NCBI RefSeq assembly: GCF_013378055.1
Contig: NZ_CP051130.1
Location: forward strand, 2,234,001 to 2,298,000
Length of the DNA: 64,000 nt
Reading direction: 5' to 3'
Source: Parasphingopyxis sp. CP4
GTDB lineage: Bacteria > Pseudomonadota > Alphaproteobacteria > Sphingomonadales > Sphingomonadaceae
The notes beneath the pieces are model-generated. The model did no database searches, had not been told where the DNA came from, and saw nothing but the letters and a program-made list of their open reading frames with translations. How positions within the stretch are numbered: position 1 is the first letter of the stretch; each line of letters starts with the position of its first letter. This document shows positions 43,281-51,775 of this stretch, one piece after another. Both the position numbers and the translations under genes were made by a program.

Positions 43281-43874
43281 TTACCGCCCCAACAAGAATA
43301 CCGCTTGTTCGGCGAGAAGGTTTGCCGCGCCGGCGCCGCGTTGGCGGTTGCCGCTCAAGTACCAGGCCTGTTCCACCGCAATGCCCTGCTGGCCAATCAG
43401 CGCGCGGAAATCGTCAATCGTGACGTGATGGATATTCTCGGTCGCATACCAGCTTAAGGGCAGCGCGCCGGTGACCGGCATCCGGCCGCCAAACATCAGG
43501 TTTGCGCGGACCCGCCAATAGGCGAAATTCGGAAAGCTGACGAATGCGCGCGGGGCGATGCGCAAGAGCTCGGTCAGGATCGCATCGGGCGCCCGGGTCG
43601 TCTGCAGCGTCTGGCTGAGGATCGCATAGTCGAACGCGCTATCCGGATAGTCTGCAAGGTCCGTATCGGCATCGCCTTGCACCACCGACAGGCCCTTTGC
43701 CATCGCCTGGGCAACATTGGTGGCGTCAAGCTCTAACCCGCGGGCATCGGCGCTTTTCGTTTCGCGAATTGCCGCCATGAGGCCACCATCGCCGCACCCG
43801 ATATCGAGCACGCGCGCGCCTTCGGGCAGGTGATCGGCGATAATCGCCAGATCGGGACGAAGCGCGCTGGTCAT
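43281..43874 (-). CDS. metW: Methionine biosynthesis protein MetW
   Basis: SAM-dependent methyltransferase-like protein of 197 residues. Motif I is [17 protein letters not shown], followed by [21 protein letters not shown] and the MetW-specific [16 protein letters not shown] and [15 protein letters not shown]. MetW is needed with MetX for homoserine acylation in proteobacteria and acts as an activator rather than a methyltransferase by the known biology. It overlaps metX by 4 bp and is read after it. Confidence 0.95.
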   Translation of the reverse strand: MTSALRPDLAIIADHLPEGARVLDIGCGDGGLMAAIRETKSADARGLELDATNVAQAMAKGLSVVQGDADTDLADYPDSAFDYAILSQTLQTTRAPDAILTELLRIAPRAFVSFPNFAYWRVRANLMFGGRMPVTGALPLSWYATENIHHVTIDDFRALIGQQGIAVEQAWYLSGNRQRGAGAANLLAEQAVFLLGR

Positions 43875-44998
43875 GCCCGGCCCTCACCGGCTTTCAGGAA
43901 CCCGTCGATCACATCATTCATGCCCGGTGTATCGAGCAGGAAGGCGTCATGGCCGAAGGGCGAGGAGAGTTCGACAAAACTGACTTCCGCGCCGCCGGCA
44001 TTGAGCGCACGGACGATCATCTTGGCTTCGCTGGTCGGATAGAGCCAATCGCTGTCAAAACTGATCACGCAAAAGCGCGTGTTCGATCCGGTAAAAGCAT
44101 TGGCGAGCAGGCCGCCATGTTCCTCGGCCAGGTCAAAATAATCCATCGCGCGGGTGATATAGAGATAGCTGTTCGCATCGAAGCGATCGACAAAGCTGAT
44201 CCCCTGATGCCGCAAATAGCTTTCGATCTGGAAATCTGCGTCAAAACCGAAACTTTTTGCGTCCCGCGCCTGAAGCCGGCGACCGAATTTCTCGGTCAGC
44301 CCTTCTTCGGAGAGATAGGTGATATGGGCCGCCATCCGGGCGACGGACAGCCCCTTGGTCGGCTGTTCGCCGTCAGAGTAATAATCGCCGCCGCGCCAAT
44401 TGGGATCGGCCATGATCGCCTGGCGCCCGACCTCGTGAAAGGCAATATTCTGCGCCGAATGCCGGGCCGCTGTCGCAATCGCAACGGCCGAGCGGACGCG
44501 ATCGGGATAGCAGGCCGCCCATTGCAGCACCTGCATGCCGCCCATCGAACCGCCGATCACCGCCTGGAGCGTCTCGATACCCAGATGATCAACGAGCATT
44601 GCCTGTGCACGCACCATGTCCCGGATCGTGATCACCGGGAAACGCATCGCATAAGGCGCACCGTCTTCGGCGGCGCTCGCCGGGCCCGCACTCCCCATGC
44701 AGCTGCCCAGCACATTGGTGCAGATCACGAAATGACGGTCCGTATCAATGGGTTTCCCAGGGCCGACCATCGAGGTCCACCAGCCGGGCTTGCCGGTCAG
44801 CGGATGCTCGGACGCGACATATTGATCCATGGTCAGTGCATGGCAGATGAGGATTGCATTGGAGCAATCGTCATTGAGCGCGCCATAGGTTTCATAGGCG
44901 ATCTCGAGCGGCGCCAGCGATCCACCGCCATCGAGCATCAACGGCCCGGGCAAGGTCACAGCGCGCGCGGCGCCAAAAGGAGAGCTATCTTCCGCCAT
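43871..44998 (-). CDS. metX: Homoserine O-acyltransferase (MetX)
   Basis: First committed enzyme of methionine synthesis: transfers an acyl group to homoserine. The 375-residue alpha/beta hydrolase has the nucleophile in [15 protein letters not shown], an early oxyanion segment [11 protein letters not shown], the Asp in [11 protein letters not shown] and the His in [11 protein letters not shown]. Acetyl- or succinyl-CoA use cannot be decided by eye; MetW association suggests the proteobacterial succinyl/acetyl type. A TTGACA promoter is so close that the message may have almost no leader. It heads the metX-metW operon. Confidence 0.95.
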   Translation of the reverse strand: MAEDSSPFGAARAVTLPGPLMLDGGGSLAPLEIAYETYGALNDDCSNAILICHALTMDQYVASEHPLTGKPGWWTSMVGPGKPIDTDRHFVICTNVLGSCMGSAGPASAAEDGAPYAMRFPVITIRDMVRAQAMLVDHLGIETLQAVIGGSMGGMQVLQWAACYPDRVRSAVAIATAARHSAQNIAFHEVGRQAIMADPNWRGGDYYSDGEQPTKGLSVARMAAHITYLSEEGLTEKFGRRLQARDAKSFGFDADFQIESYLRHQGISFVDRFDANSYLYITRAMDYFDLAEEHGGLLANAFTGSNTRFCVISFDSDWLYPTSEAKMIVRALNAGGAEVSFVELSSPFGHDAFLLDTPGMNDVIDGFLKAGEGRA

Positions 44999-45008
44999 GG
45001 AAAGGCGG

Positions 45009-45037
45009 CGCTAGGGCGCAAAAGGCCAGCTTGTCAA
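45009..45037 (-). promoter_or_regulatory. Candidate promoter of metX
   Basis: On the minus strand TTGACA (45037-45032), 17 bases, then CTAGCG (45014-45009). Transcription would start about 4 bases before the metX ATG, which itself lacks a Shine-Dalgarno. This suggests leaderless translation. No SAM riboswitch signature was seen. Confidence 0.4.
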
Positions 45038-45073
45038 CGAAAGCGGGCGATTGGCGGACAATCTTGTCTTCAC

Positions 45074-45161
45074 CCGTTTGGGCTGAGCTTGTCGAAGCCT
45101 TGCCCTTCACCTTTGCGCTGCCAAAGAAAGTGCAGCCCTTCGACAGGCTCAGGGCAAACGG
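45074..45161. repeat. Intergenic palindromic repeat, GTCGAAG family (metX-hisC gap)
   Basis: Arms at 45074-45099 and 45136-45161 are a near-perfect inverted repeat (CCGTTTGGGCTGAGCTTGTC versus GACAGGCTCAGGGCAAACGG). The left arm is identical to the copy at 22124 and to the inverted copy at 43179. It lies between divergent metX and hisC and gives a spurious N-terminal extension to the hisC frame. Confidence 0.88.
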
Positions 45162-45264
45162 GGTCTTCGAAGTTGTGCCGATAGGTGATCGGCGCCAGCG
45201 GATTACTCGGATCTTACATCTTTTTCGGTTTGAGCCTCCCGAGAATCTCTCTATTCCCGCCTGT

Positions 45265-46365
45265 ATGACAGGCCCAACGCCCAAATCCTGGATCACGGCG
45301 ATCACGCCCTATGCGCCCGGCCGCTCGAGTTCCGGTTCCGATGCGCCGACGATCAAGCTATCGTCGAACGAAAATCCACTTGGGACCAGCGAACAGGCGC
45401 AATCCGCACTGGCCGACGAACGCGGTACATTGGCCCGCTATCCCGATCCCAATTCGACCGCCTTGCGCACCGCTCTCGCGGAGCACAATGGCATTGAGGT
45501 TGATCGCATTGTCTGCGGAACGGGATCGGATGAGATCCTGCATCTCGCCGCCGGCGCCTATGCGAGTATCGGTGATGAGATCCTCTATGTCCGCTATGGC
45601 TTCATGGTCTATCCGCTGTCGGCCCGGCGGGTTGGAGCGACACCGGTCGAGGCCGACGATGCCGACTATGCGACCGATATCGATGCGTTGATTGCGGCAG
45701 TTACACCGGCAACCAGGGTGATATTCCTCGCCAATCCGAATAATCCGACCGGCACCTACACGCCGATCGCAGAGATTGCGCGACTTCATGACGCCATGCC
45801 GGAGGATTGCCTGTTGGTAATCGACCAGGCCTATGCCGAATATCTTGATCCGGACGAGGCGGTGCTGCCGCTTGAGCTGGCGCGTAAAGCCAATAACATA
45901 TTGGTAACACGGACATTTTCAAAGATTTACGGACTGGCGGCTGAACGGGTCGGCTGGGCCTATGGTCCGGCACCGGTGATCGAAGCGCTGAACCGCATCC
46001 GCGGACCATTCAATGTCACAACGGCAGGCCAGGCGGCGGCCTTGGCAGCACTGTTTGATCAAGATTTTGTGGAAATGAGCCGGTCGCATAACCAAAAATG
46101 GCGCGACTGGCTGGCAGCGCGGATCGCGGCCATGGGCAATGCCGGGCTGCGCGCGATACCCTCTGAAACCAATTTCCTGCTGATCCTGTTCGATGGCGCG
46201 CTATCCGCCGAAGCCGCCTATGAAGGCTTGATGGAGCGCGGCTACATCACCCGCTGGCTGCCGGGACAGGGCCTGCCCGATGGTCTCAGGATATCGATCG
46301 GGACCGAAGAGGAAACCCGGGGAGTTGCCGCGGCGCTGGAAGGCCTGGTTTCCGCTACTCTGTAG
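45265..46365 (+). CDS. hisC: Histidinol-phosphate aminotransferase
   Basis: PLP enzyme that converts imidazole acetol phosphate to histidinol phosphate; may also serve aromatic amino acids. The 366 residues begin MTGPTPKSWITAITPYAPG, a standard start; a longer frame upstream runs through a palindromic repeat and is rejected. Family motifs are KLSSNENPLGTS, VIFLANPNNPTGTYTP, VIDQAYAEYLDPD and the PLP lysine in VTRTFSKIYGLAAERVGW. The late Arg of substrate binding is in LRISIG. It overlaps the plsC-like stop by 11 bp. Confidence 0.96.
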   Translation: MTGPTPKSWITAITPYAPGRSSSGSDAPTIKLSSNENPLGTSEQAQSALADERGTLARYPDPNSTALRTALAEHNGIEVDRIVCGTGSDEILHLAAGAYASIGDEILYVRYGFMVYPLSARRVGATPVEADDADYATDIDALIAAVTPATRVIFLANPNNPTGTYTPIAEIARLHDAMPEDCLLVIDQAYAEYLDPDEAVLPLELARKANNILVTRTFSKIYGLAAERVGWAYGPAPVIEALNRIRGPFNVTTAGQAAALAALFDQDFVEMSRSHNQKWRDWLAARIAAMGNAGLRAIPSETNFLLILFDGALSAEAAYEGLMERGYITRWLPGQGLPDGLRISIGTEEETRGVAAALEGLVSATL

Positions 46366-47053
46366 TTTCTTTCTCGAATGCGTTGATGAGTGCATGCACA
46401 CGCTCTTCAATCTCTTCGCGGGGCAAGCCGACGGGGATCGGATCGAAGAAGCGATAGGTCACCGTGCCGGGATATTTGATCCAGCTATCCTTGGGCCAGA
46501 CATGGCCACTTTTGATCGCAATCGGAACGACCGGTAGTTTGAACATCTTGTAGAGCCCGGCAAATCCAGCCTGAAGTTCGGGCTGTTCGCCCGGCGGGAC
46601 GCGCGTCCCTTCCGGGAAGATAACAACCGATCGCCCATGCGCGAGTACCTTTTTCGTGCGCTTCAGCATCGCCCGCATCGTCGCAGCACCGCCGCTTCGA
46701 TCCACGGCAATGCCACCATATTGAACCGCCAACCAGCCCCAGCCCGGAATCTCGGTCAGCTCCTTTTTGAGCACCGGGGCCGGCGTATCGAGCAGGTTGA
46801 GAAAATCGAGCGTTTCGAACATCGCCTGATGCTTGGCGGCGAACAGATATTGGCCATCAGGCACTTCGCCCTCAATCTGCACCCGAATGCCAAGCAAGAC
46901 GCGTGCGCACTGGCGATGGAAACGCACCCAGGCATAGATCACCGCATGCATCGGCCGCTCGCCGAGCAACGCGCCAAACAGCGCTGCAATCACCCAGGGA
47001 ATGGTCATGCCATAAAAGACGATGAAGAAGAGAATGGACCGGATTGCCGCCAT
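46355..47053 (-). CDS. plsC: 1-acyl-sn-glycerol-3-phosphate acyltransferase (PlsC-like)
   Basis: Inner-membrane enzyme that adds the second acyl chain to lysophosphatidate. The 232 residues begin with a membrane helix (SILFFIVFYGMTIPWVIAAL). The acyltransferase motif I is AAKHQAMFETLDF, with His and Glu in place of the more common His-x4-Asp; motif III is VVIFPEGTRVPPGE, and VPIAIKSGHVWPK follows. The Glu variant is normal in this proteobacterial clade. ydcF-like and ftsX-ftsE lie upstream on the same strand, with 6 bp between them and this gene. Confidence 0.9.
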   Translation of the reverse strand: MAAIRSILFFIVFYGMTIPWVIAALFGALLGERPMHAVIYAWVRFHRQCARVLLGIRVQIEGEVPDGQYLFAAKHQAMFETLDFLNLLDTPAPVLKKELTEIPGWGWLAVQYGGIAVDRSGGAATMRAMLKRTKKVLAHGRSVVIFPEGTRVPPGEQPELQAGFAGLYKMFKLPVVPIAIKSGHVWPKDSWIKYPGTVTYRFFDPIPVGLPREEIEERVHALINAFEKETTE

Positions 47054-47059
47054 TTCGCG

Positions 47060-47590
47060 CTACAGCCCGACCAGCGCGCTCACCCGGCGCAACAGATATT
47101 TATTATATTCCAGAAAGAGTTGCATGAAGCTGGGATCGCTCGCCACCGCATCGGGCAGCAGCGTCACGCCGGCATCCAGCTCTCGCTCCAATTCGTAGCG
47201 TGCACGCGGCATATGCCAGTCTGTCGTCACCAGCCGAACCGTCGTGAAGCGATTTTCGCGCATCCAGCGCGCAGCCTCTGCACCATTGCTGCGTGTATCG
47301 ACGGCTTCCTGGCCAAGATCGATGCAGCAATCGAACAGCGCTTCTGGTTTGCCGATTTCCTCCGCCAGTTCCACCGGGCGGACGGTGCGATTGACGCCGG
47401 AAACAAGCAGGCGATCCGCCTCCCCGGCCTCGAGCAGTTCAACGCCGCGCTCAATCCGGTTTTCACCGCCGGTAAGGACAATGATCGCATCGGTATGTTG
47501 CGGGCCCGCCGGGCCGGGCAAGGTGATCACAAAAAATGCGAAGCCAAGCGCCCATAGGAGCAGGATCAGAGAGAGGATGCGACGAACCAT
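47060..47590 (-). CDS. YdcF-like (DUF218) membrane-associated protein
   Basis: A 176-residue protein with an N-terminal signal anchor (ILSLILLLWALGFAFFVITL) and a periplasmic DUF218 domain. Typical stretches are DAIIVLTGGENRIERGVELL, DRLLVSGVN, the acidic-rich SNGAEAARWMRENRFTTVRL and VTTDWHMPRARYELERE. DUF218 proteins include SanA and ElyC, which are linked to envelope and lipid-carrier maintenance. Its place between ftsX and plsC suggests cell-envelope work. The precise role is unknown. Confidence 0.88.
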   Translation of the reverse strand: MVRRILSLILLLWALGFAFFVITLPGPAGPQHTDAIIVLTGGENRIERGVELLEAGEADRLLVSGVNRTVRPVELAEEIGKPEALFDCCIDLGQEAVDTRSNGAEAARWMRENRFTTVRLVTTDWHMPRARYELERELDAGVTLLPDAVASDPSFMQLFLEYNKYLLRRVSALVGL

Positions 47591-47599
47591 GGAACAGCC

Positions 47600-48493
47600 T
47601 TATAGCATCTTCCTGAGCACACCGATCACGGTGAACCGTGCTACAAAGGTCGACATGACCGCCCCCAATAGCGGCAAAAGGAGCAGAGTAAACCAACCCC
47701 AGAGCGGCAGCGACGCCGAGCCCAACAGTTCCGAGCCAACCGCGCCGATCCGCTGGCCGAGCAGCAGAAGGACGATGATGGCGGACAAAAAGCCGACAAT
47801 CCCGCCGAGCAAGGCATCGATTGCAATCCGCCGCTGGAAAAGCCGCGCAATCTGAACATCCGTCGCGCCCATCAAATGCAACACTTCAATCGTCGCACGG
47901 TGCGTGTTGAGCGCCGCGCGCACGGCAAGGATTACGGACGCCGCCAACGCGCTCGCCGTCAGCAGAACCAGCGCCAAAGCAAGCCAGGTAAGTGATCCAA
48001 TCAATCCCGCAAGCGGCGCGAGGAACTGCGCATGATCATCCACCCGGGCAGAGGGCGCGACCGCAAGGATCGCTTCTTCGACGCTTTCAAGGTCGGCATG
48101 GGTTTCGGCGTTCAGGTCCGCATCGATCATAGTCGGGACGGGGATCCCTTCTTCCTGTCCGGCGGCACCAATCCAGGGCTCCATTAGCGCGTCGATTTCG
48201 GAATCCGGGACACGGATCACTTCATTCACCCCGTCCATTGCTTGTAATGCGGCCATTGCCGCTCTGGTCTGTTGTTCGCGAATATCGGGATTGGCCTCAA
48301 CAATCTGGACGGTGATGCGCTGCGCTATGCTGCCGGTGACATTGCTCGCGGCATGGTTGAGCGCCAATCCGCCGGCTGCCGCCAGCACGGTGAGAAACAT
48401 CATGATCGCAATCACCCAGGGCATCGGGCCCGATAGCCGGCCTTCGGTCAGCAATCGGCGTTCGGCAGGCGTGGCGGCAAAAGGTAACGTCAT
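47600..48493 (-). CDS. ftsX: Cell division protein FtsX
   Basis: Membrane partner of the FtsE ATPase in a MacB-like ABC system that controls peptidoglycan hydrolases at the septum. The 297 residues have one N-terminal helix (WVIAIMMFLTVLAAAGGLAL), a periplasmic extracellular loop of about 110 residues (from NHAASNV to VAPSARVDDH) and three C-terminal helices of FtsX type, ending with FVARFTVIGVL. EVLHLMGATDVQIARLFQRR is the conserved FtsX cytoplasmic coupling segment. It overlaps ftsE by 4 bp. Confidence 0.93.
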   Translation of the reverse strand: MTLPFAATPAERRLLTEGRLSGPMPWVIAIMMFLTVLAAAGGLALNHAASNVTGSIAQRITVQIVEANPDIREQQTRAAMAALQAMDGVNEVIRVPDSEIDALMEPWIGAAGQEEGIPVPTMIDADLNAETHADLESVEEAILAVAPSARVDDHAQFLAPLAGLIGSLTWLALALVLLTASALAASVILAVRAALNTHRATIEVLHLMGATDVQIARLFQRRIAIDALLGGIVGFLSAIIVLLLLGQRIGAVGSELLGSASLPLWGWFTLLLLPLLGAVMSTFVARFTVIGVLRKML

Positions 48494-49218
48494 GTCTTGC
48501 GCTTCCGGCCTGTGCGCGGTTCGCGCGGCGGATTGCGGAGCAAGCCAGTAGGGTCAGACAAACGCCCGCCTTCGAGTCGCATCATCTGAGCTGCGGACAC
48601 CCGGCTCAACAAATGCACGTCATGCGTCGCCACCACCAAAGTCGTACCCAGCTTGTGCAACGCATCGAAGAGATGCAGCAGGCGCGCGGCCATTTCGGGA
48701 TCGACATTGCCGGTCGGCTCATCGGCAATCAGCAATTCCGGTCGACCGATCACCGCCCGGGCGATAGCAACACGTTGTTGCTCACCGCCAGACAAGGTCG
48801 CGGGTCGCGCACTTGCGCGATCGGACAGGCCGACCCAGGCCAGCATTTCATTCACTGGCGTCGCCAGCTCTTCCTCATCAACACCTGCGACCCGCAGGGG
48901 CAACGCAATGTTATCAAAGGCAGAAAGATGCGGCACGAGCCGGAAATCCTGAAACACCACACCGATCCGGCGCCGAAAGCCCGGTAGCCGATCGCGCGGC
49001 AAAGTCACGACATCTTCGTCGAACAGGCGGATCAAGCCGCGACTGGGCCGCAGGGCAAGGTAAAGTAGTTTCAATAATGACGTCTTGCCCGCACCGGACG
49101 GGCCGGTCAGAAAATAGAAGCCGCCGCCGTCGAGCGAGAAGCTGACGTCAGACAGTGTTTCCGCCCCGGTTCCGTAGCGTAGTCCCACATTTTCGAACTG
49201 AGCGATTGTCGATGTCAT
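48490..49218 (-). CDS. ftsE: Cell division ATP-binding protein FtsE
   Basis: ATPase of the FtsEX complex. The 242 residues (from MTSTIAQFENVGLRYG) contain Walker A GPSGAGKTSLLK, the Q-loop VFQDFRLVPHL, the signature LSGGEQQRVAIARA, Walker B LLIADEPTGNVDPE and the switch His in VVATHDVHLLS. The C-terminal tail is basic (PPREPRTGRKRKT). A 15-codon-longer frame upstream was rejected because it lacks a family match. It is divergent from the MJ0042 gene. Confidence 0.96.
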   Translation of the reverse strand: MTSTIAQFENVGLRYGTGAETLSDVSFSLDGGGFYFLTGPSGAGKTSLLKLLYLALRPSRGLIRLFDEDVVTLPRDRLPGFRRRIGVVFQDFRLVPHLSAFDNIALPLRVAGVDEEELATPVNEMLAWVGLSDRASARPATLSGGEQQRVAIARAVIGRPELLIADEPTGNVDPEMAARLLHLFDALHKLGTTLVVATHDVHLLSRVSAAQMMRLEGGRLSDPTGLLRNPPREPRTGRKRKT

Positions 49219-49346
49219 CGCCGCAGCAATGGCACAGCGCGCCATCTGCCGTAAAGCACACAACGCAGGACGCGACCATCTTGCCAGCCGACCCCCTGCG
49301 CGCGTAGATCACACCAGACTTTGCAATCAGTTGGCGTACCATTCGG

Positions 49347-50078
49347 ATGATCCTCGTTTGCCCGGCCTGTTCTACCCGTTATCTGGTGCCTGACACGGCA
49401 ATCGGTGTCGAAGGCCGCCAGGTGCGCTGCGCCAATTGCAAGAACAGTTGGTTTGCCGAGGGCGCGGAAACGGTTGTCGCGCCCGCACCGCCTCCCCCTC
49501 CGCCTCCGCCCGCGCCGGTCCAGCAGGAGTTTCCGGATCCACCGCTCCACCATGACGAAGAAGCAGCGCCAGCGGCCAAAGAACCGTCTTACCAGGCGCC
49601 AGCGAGTGACGATCCCGATCCGTTTGCCCATGAACCGCCATTCAAACCGCGTCGCAATCCAGCAAAAATGTGGACCGCGATAGCTGTCGGCCTGTTCCTT
49701 GTGCTCGGCGCCGGGATTGGCGCAATTGCATGGTTCGGTCCGCCTAGTTTTGTTGCGGGATTGGGCAGTGAGGCTGGCGATAGCGCGCTTGATGTTCAAC
49801 TTGTGCGTTCGCCGGAACGGCGCACGCTCGCCAGCGGGCATGAGCTGCTCTCTATTTCCGGCCGGATCGTCAATATGACTGATGAGGAGCAGCGGGTGCC
49901 CGATATTCGGGCAGAGCTCCGCAATGCGCAGGGCGCGGTTGTTTATGATTGGACGATCCAGGCGCCACAACAATCCCTTCCCGCGCGCGAAATGGTAGAA
50001 TTCAACTCGGCCGAGATCGATATTCCGCGCAACGCCGAGGAACTCAATCTCAGCTTCGTGCCATTTGAAGGGGCATAG
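49347..50078 (+). CDS. MJ0042-type zinc-ribbon membrane protein (FimV/PopJ-like in sphingomonads)
   Basis: Protein of 243 residues with an N-terminal zinc ribbon (CPACSTRYLVPDTAIG and VRCANCKNSWF, four Cys in two CxxC pairs). A Pro-rich, acidic cytoplasmic linker of about 70 residues and one membrane helix (WTAIAVGLFLVLGAGIGAIAWF) follow, then a periplasmic DUF3426-like domain (ELLSISGRIVNMTDEEQRVP). The architecture is common and conserved next to ftsEX in sphingomonads, but the function is unknown; a role at the divisome is a guess. The phosphofructokinase gene overlaps its end. Confidence 0.88.
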   Translation: MILVCPACSTRYLVPDTAIGVEGRQVRCANCKNSWFAEGAETVVAPAPPPPPPPPAPVQQEFPDPPLHHDEEAAPAAKEPSYQAPASDDPDPFAHEPPFKPRRNPAKMWTAIAVGLFLVLGAGIGAIAWFGPPSFVAGLGSEAGDSALDVQLVRSPERRTLASGHELLSISGRIVNMTDEEQRVPDIRAELRNAQGAVVYDWTIQAPQQSLPAREMVEFNSAEIDIPRNAEELNLSFVPFEGA

Positions 50079-51189
50079 TCAGGAGGCCGGCATCCATATC
50101 GGGATATTGACTGGCGGCGGCGATGTACCCGGGCTCAATGCCTGTATCCGGGCGATTACGCTCGGCGCTCTTGACGAAGGCTGGCAAGTCACCGGGTTCC
50201 GACGCGGCTGGCGCGGCTGCCTGTCCATCGATCCCGATGATCCGGCCAGCATCGAGGCCCAGACCTGGAATCTCGATCGTGATCGGGTTCGCGGGATTGA
50301 CCGGATCGGTGGCACTATCCTCCATACATCGCGGACCGATCCGCGCACCCAGGAGAGCGGCGATCGCACCGATCATGTGCTGCGCGTGCTGGATCACCTC
50401 GGTATCGATGCGATGATCACCTTGGGTGGGGACGGAACGCTGCGTTTCTCCGCGCATCTCGCCGATCAAGGCTTTACCGTGATATCCGTGCCCAAGACGA
50501 TGGATAATGATGTGTTCGGTACCGATTATTGCATCGGATTCTCCACCGCAATCACCCGCTCGGTCGCCGCGATCAACGCGCTGCGCACCACGACGCGCAG
50601 CCATGAGCGGATTGGCGTGATCGAGCTATTTGGCCGAAGATCGGGCGAAACGGCGTTGCTTTCTGGCTATCTCGCCCAGGTTGCGCGCACCGTAATTGCC
50701 GAAGTTCCCGCTGATCCGGACCGACTGATCCCGCTCCTTGCGGAAGATCGCGCCAATAGCGGTGAAAATTACGCGATGTGCGTGATTTCCGAAGGCGCGC
50801 GGATTTCCGGCGAAGAGGCCAATAGCGATCTCGCCAAATCCGCGAGCCACCGCAAAGAGGGCGGTGTTGGCCAGCGCCTCGCACGCCGGATCGAGGCGGA
50901 TACCGGGATTGGCACCGTTGTCCAGGAACTCGCCTATCTGATGCGGTCAGGCGAACCCGATGCAATGGACAGAATGGTGGGTTTTGCCTTTGGTGGTTTG
51001 GCGATCCAGCTGCTGCGGGATGGCAAGAAGGGGCGGATGGTAGCGCTTACCGACGGAAATTACTGTCATGTGCCGATCGCGACACTGCTTGAGCAGGAAA
51101 AATCGGTGGATACGGCCAATCTCTATGACAGTGACGCGTATCGGGCAAAGCTGTTGCGGATCGAAGGCATGCCGATGTTCCTCTATTAG
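50065..51189 (+). CDS. 6-phosphofructokinase (ATP or pyrophosphate type unresolved)
   Basis: Phosphorylates fructose 6-phosphate. From the TTG start the frame gives 374 residues; the true N-terminus may be nine codons later at an ATC with a near-perfect Shine-Dalgarno, giving a protein that begins HIGILTGGGDVPGLN, like relatives. Motifs are GGGDVPGLNACIR, ITLGGDGTLRFSA and SVPKTMDNDVFG. Gly is kept where ATP enzymes have it, but Lys replaces Gly in PKTMDND as in pyrophosphate enzymes. Thus the donor is undecided. It follows and overlaps the MJ0042 gene by 14 bp at the TTG frame. Confidence 0.9.
   Translation: MKGHSQEAGIHIGILTGGGDVPGLNACIRAITLGALDEGWQVTGFRRGWRGCLSIDPDDPASIEAQTWNLDRDRVRGIDRIGGTILHTSRTDPRTQESGDRTDHVLRVLDHLGIDAMITLGGDGTLRFSAHLADQGFTVISVPKTMDNDVFGTDYCIGFSTAITRSVAAINALRTTTRSHERIGVIELFGRRSGETALLSGYLAQVARTVIAEVPADPDRLIPLLAEDRANSGENYAMCVISEGARISGEEANSDLAKSASHRKEGGVGQRLARRIEADTGIGTVVQELAYLMRSGEPDAMDRMVGFAFGGLAIQLLRDGKKGRMVALTDGNYCHVPIATLLEQEKSVDTANLYDSDAYRAKLLRIEGMPMFLY
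50081..50094 (+). promoter_or_regulatory. Shine-Dalgarno that points to an ATC start for the phosphofructokinase gene
   Basis: AGGAGG at 50081-50086 is followed 5 bases later by an in-frame ATC (50092-50094), the codon just before the conserved HIGILTGGGD. The only accepted start upstream (TTG at 50065) has no Shine-Dalgarno. Either ATC is used, or an ATG mutated, or the TTG is used poorly. Confidence 0.5.
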
Positions 51190-51195
51190 AGGAAA

Positions 51196-51471
51196 TTATT
51201 CGAATTCGACCAATCGATAGGCGCGATTCTCACCCGATACTGCCGATGAAGCTTCGTACCGCGTCACTATGCGCCAATTCTCCGAAAAGCGCAGATTTGC
51301 AGGCGTTTCAGCCTGGCTGAAGTCGATCCGCTCGGCTGGCAGGATCGTGGCAGTCGCGCGCGCGCGCACCACGGCGCCGCTATCCGACGCAGCCGCGATC
51401 AGGAAAAGGGCAGAGACAAATGCCATGCCCCTATGGCTAGGCCGCAAGAATCGGCCCGAAAAGGTAAACAA
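51196..51471 (-). CDS. Small exported protein of unknown function
   Basis: A 91-residue protein read from a TTG; an ATG 15 codons later is the alternative. The longer form has a basic N-region (RFLRPSHRG) ahead of the hydrophobic core AFVSALFLIAAASD, which fits a signal peptide better than the short form, which has no basic N-region. The mature part is about 60 residues (VVRARATATILPAERIDFSQ onward) with no motif and no Cys. It lies upstream of tRNA-Leu on the opposite strand and converges on the phosphofructokinase gene. I do not recognise the family. Confidence 0.5.
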   Translation of the reverse strand: MFTFSGRFLRPSHRGMAFVSALFLIAAASDSGAVVRARATATILPAERIDFSQAETPANLRFSENWRIVTRYEASSAVSGENRAYRLVEFE

Positions 51472-51632
51472 ATGGTTAATGGGTGGAGAAAAGAGGCTTA
51501 ATGGCGCGAATTGCGCATTTATTCCGCATCAGCAGGCCATTGGGCGCTTTTCGGCCATTGCGCCTGCCCCTGCCCTTTGCTAGAGGCACGCGCCTGCCAG
51601 ACGCCGGCTTCGGGCCGGTGACAATATAGAGT

Positions 51633-51719
51633 GCGGTCGTGGCGGAACTGGTAGACGCGCAACGTTGAGGTCGTTGTGGGCTAACGCCCGTGGAAGTTCG
51701 AGTCTTCTCGACCGCACCA
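51633..51719 (+). tRNA. tRNA-Leu (GAG anticodon)
   Basis: An 87-nucleotide tRNA with encoded CCA. The acceptor stem is GCGGTCG paired with CGACCGC, the discriminator base is A, and the long variable arm typical of Leu is present. The D arm begins TGGCGGAACTGGTAGACGCG, the anticodon stem-loop AACG-TTGAGGT-CGTT gives GAG, and the T arm carries AGTTCGAGTCTTCT. Only this tRNA gene is in the window. It is followed by a nested palindromic element. Confidence 0.97.
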
Positions 51720-51775
51720 TTTTCCAAAAATTTCAAAAGGTTGGCGTCGCAAGAAGTTGCGCGGCGCGACTTTGC

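Noticed and set aside
43949-45184. 411-codon open frame on the + strand
   Set aside because: It is antisense to metX and continues through a palindromic repeat; metX is complete with catalytic residues.
45031-45264. 78-codon N-terminal extension of hisC
   Set aside because: It is translation of the GTCGAAG palindrome and spacer; hisC homologues begin near MTGPTPKSW.
44999-45264. SAM or SAH riboswitch upstream of metX
   Set aside because: The gap holds a promoter-like element directly at the start codon and a palindromic repeat; no riboswitch core was recognised.
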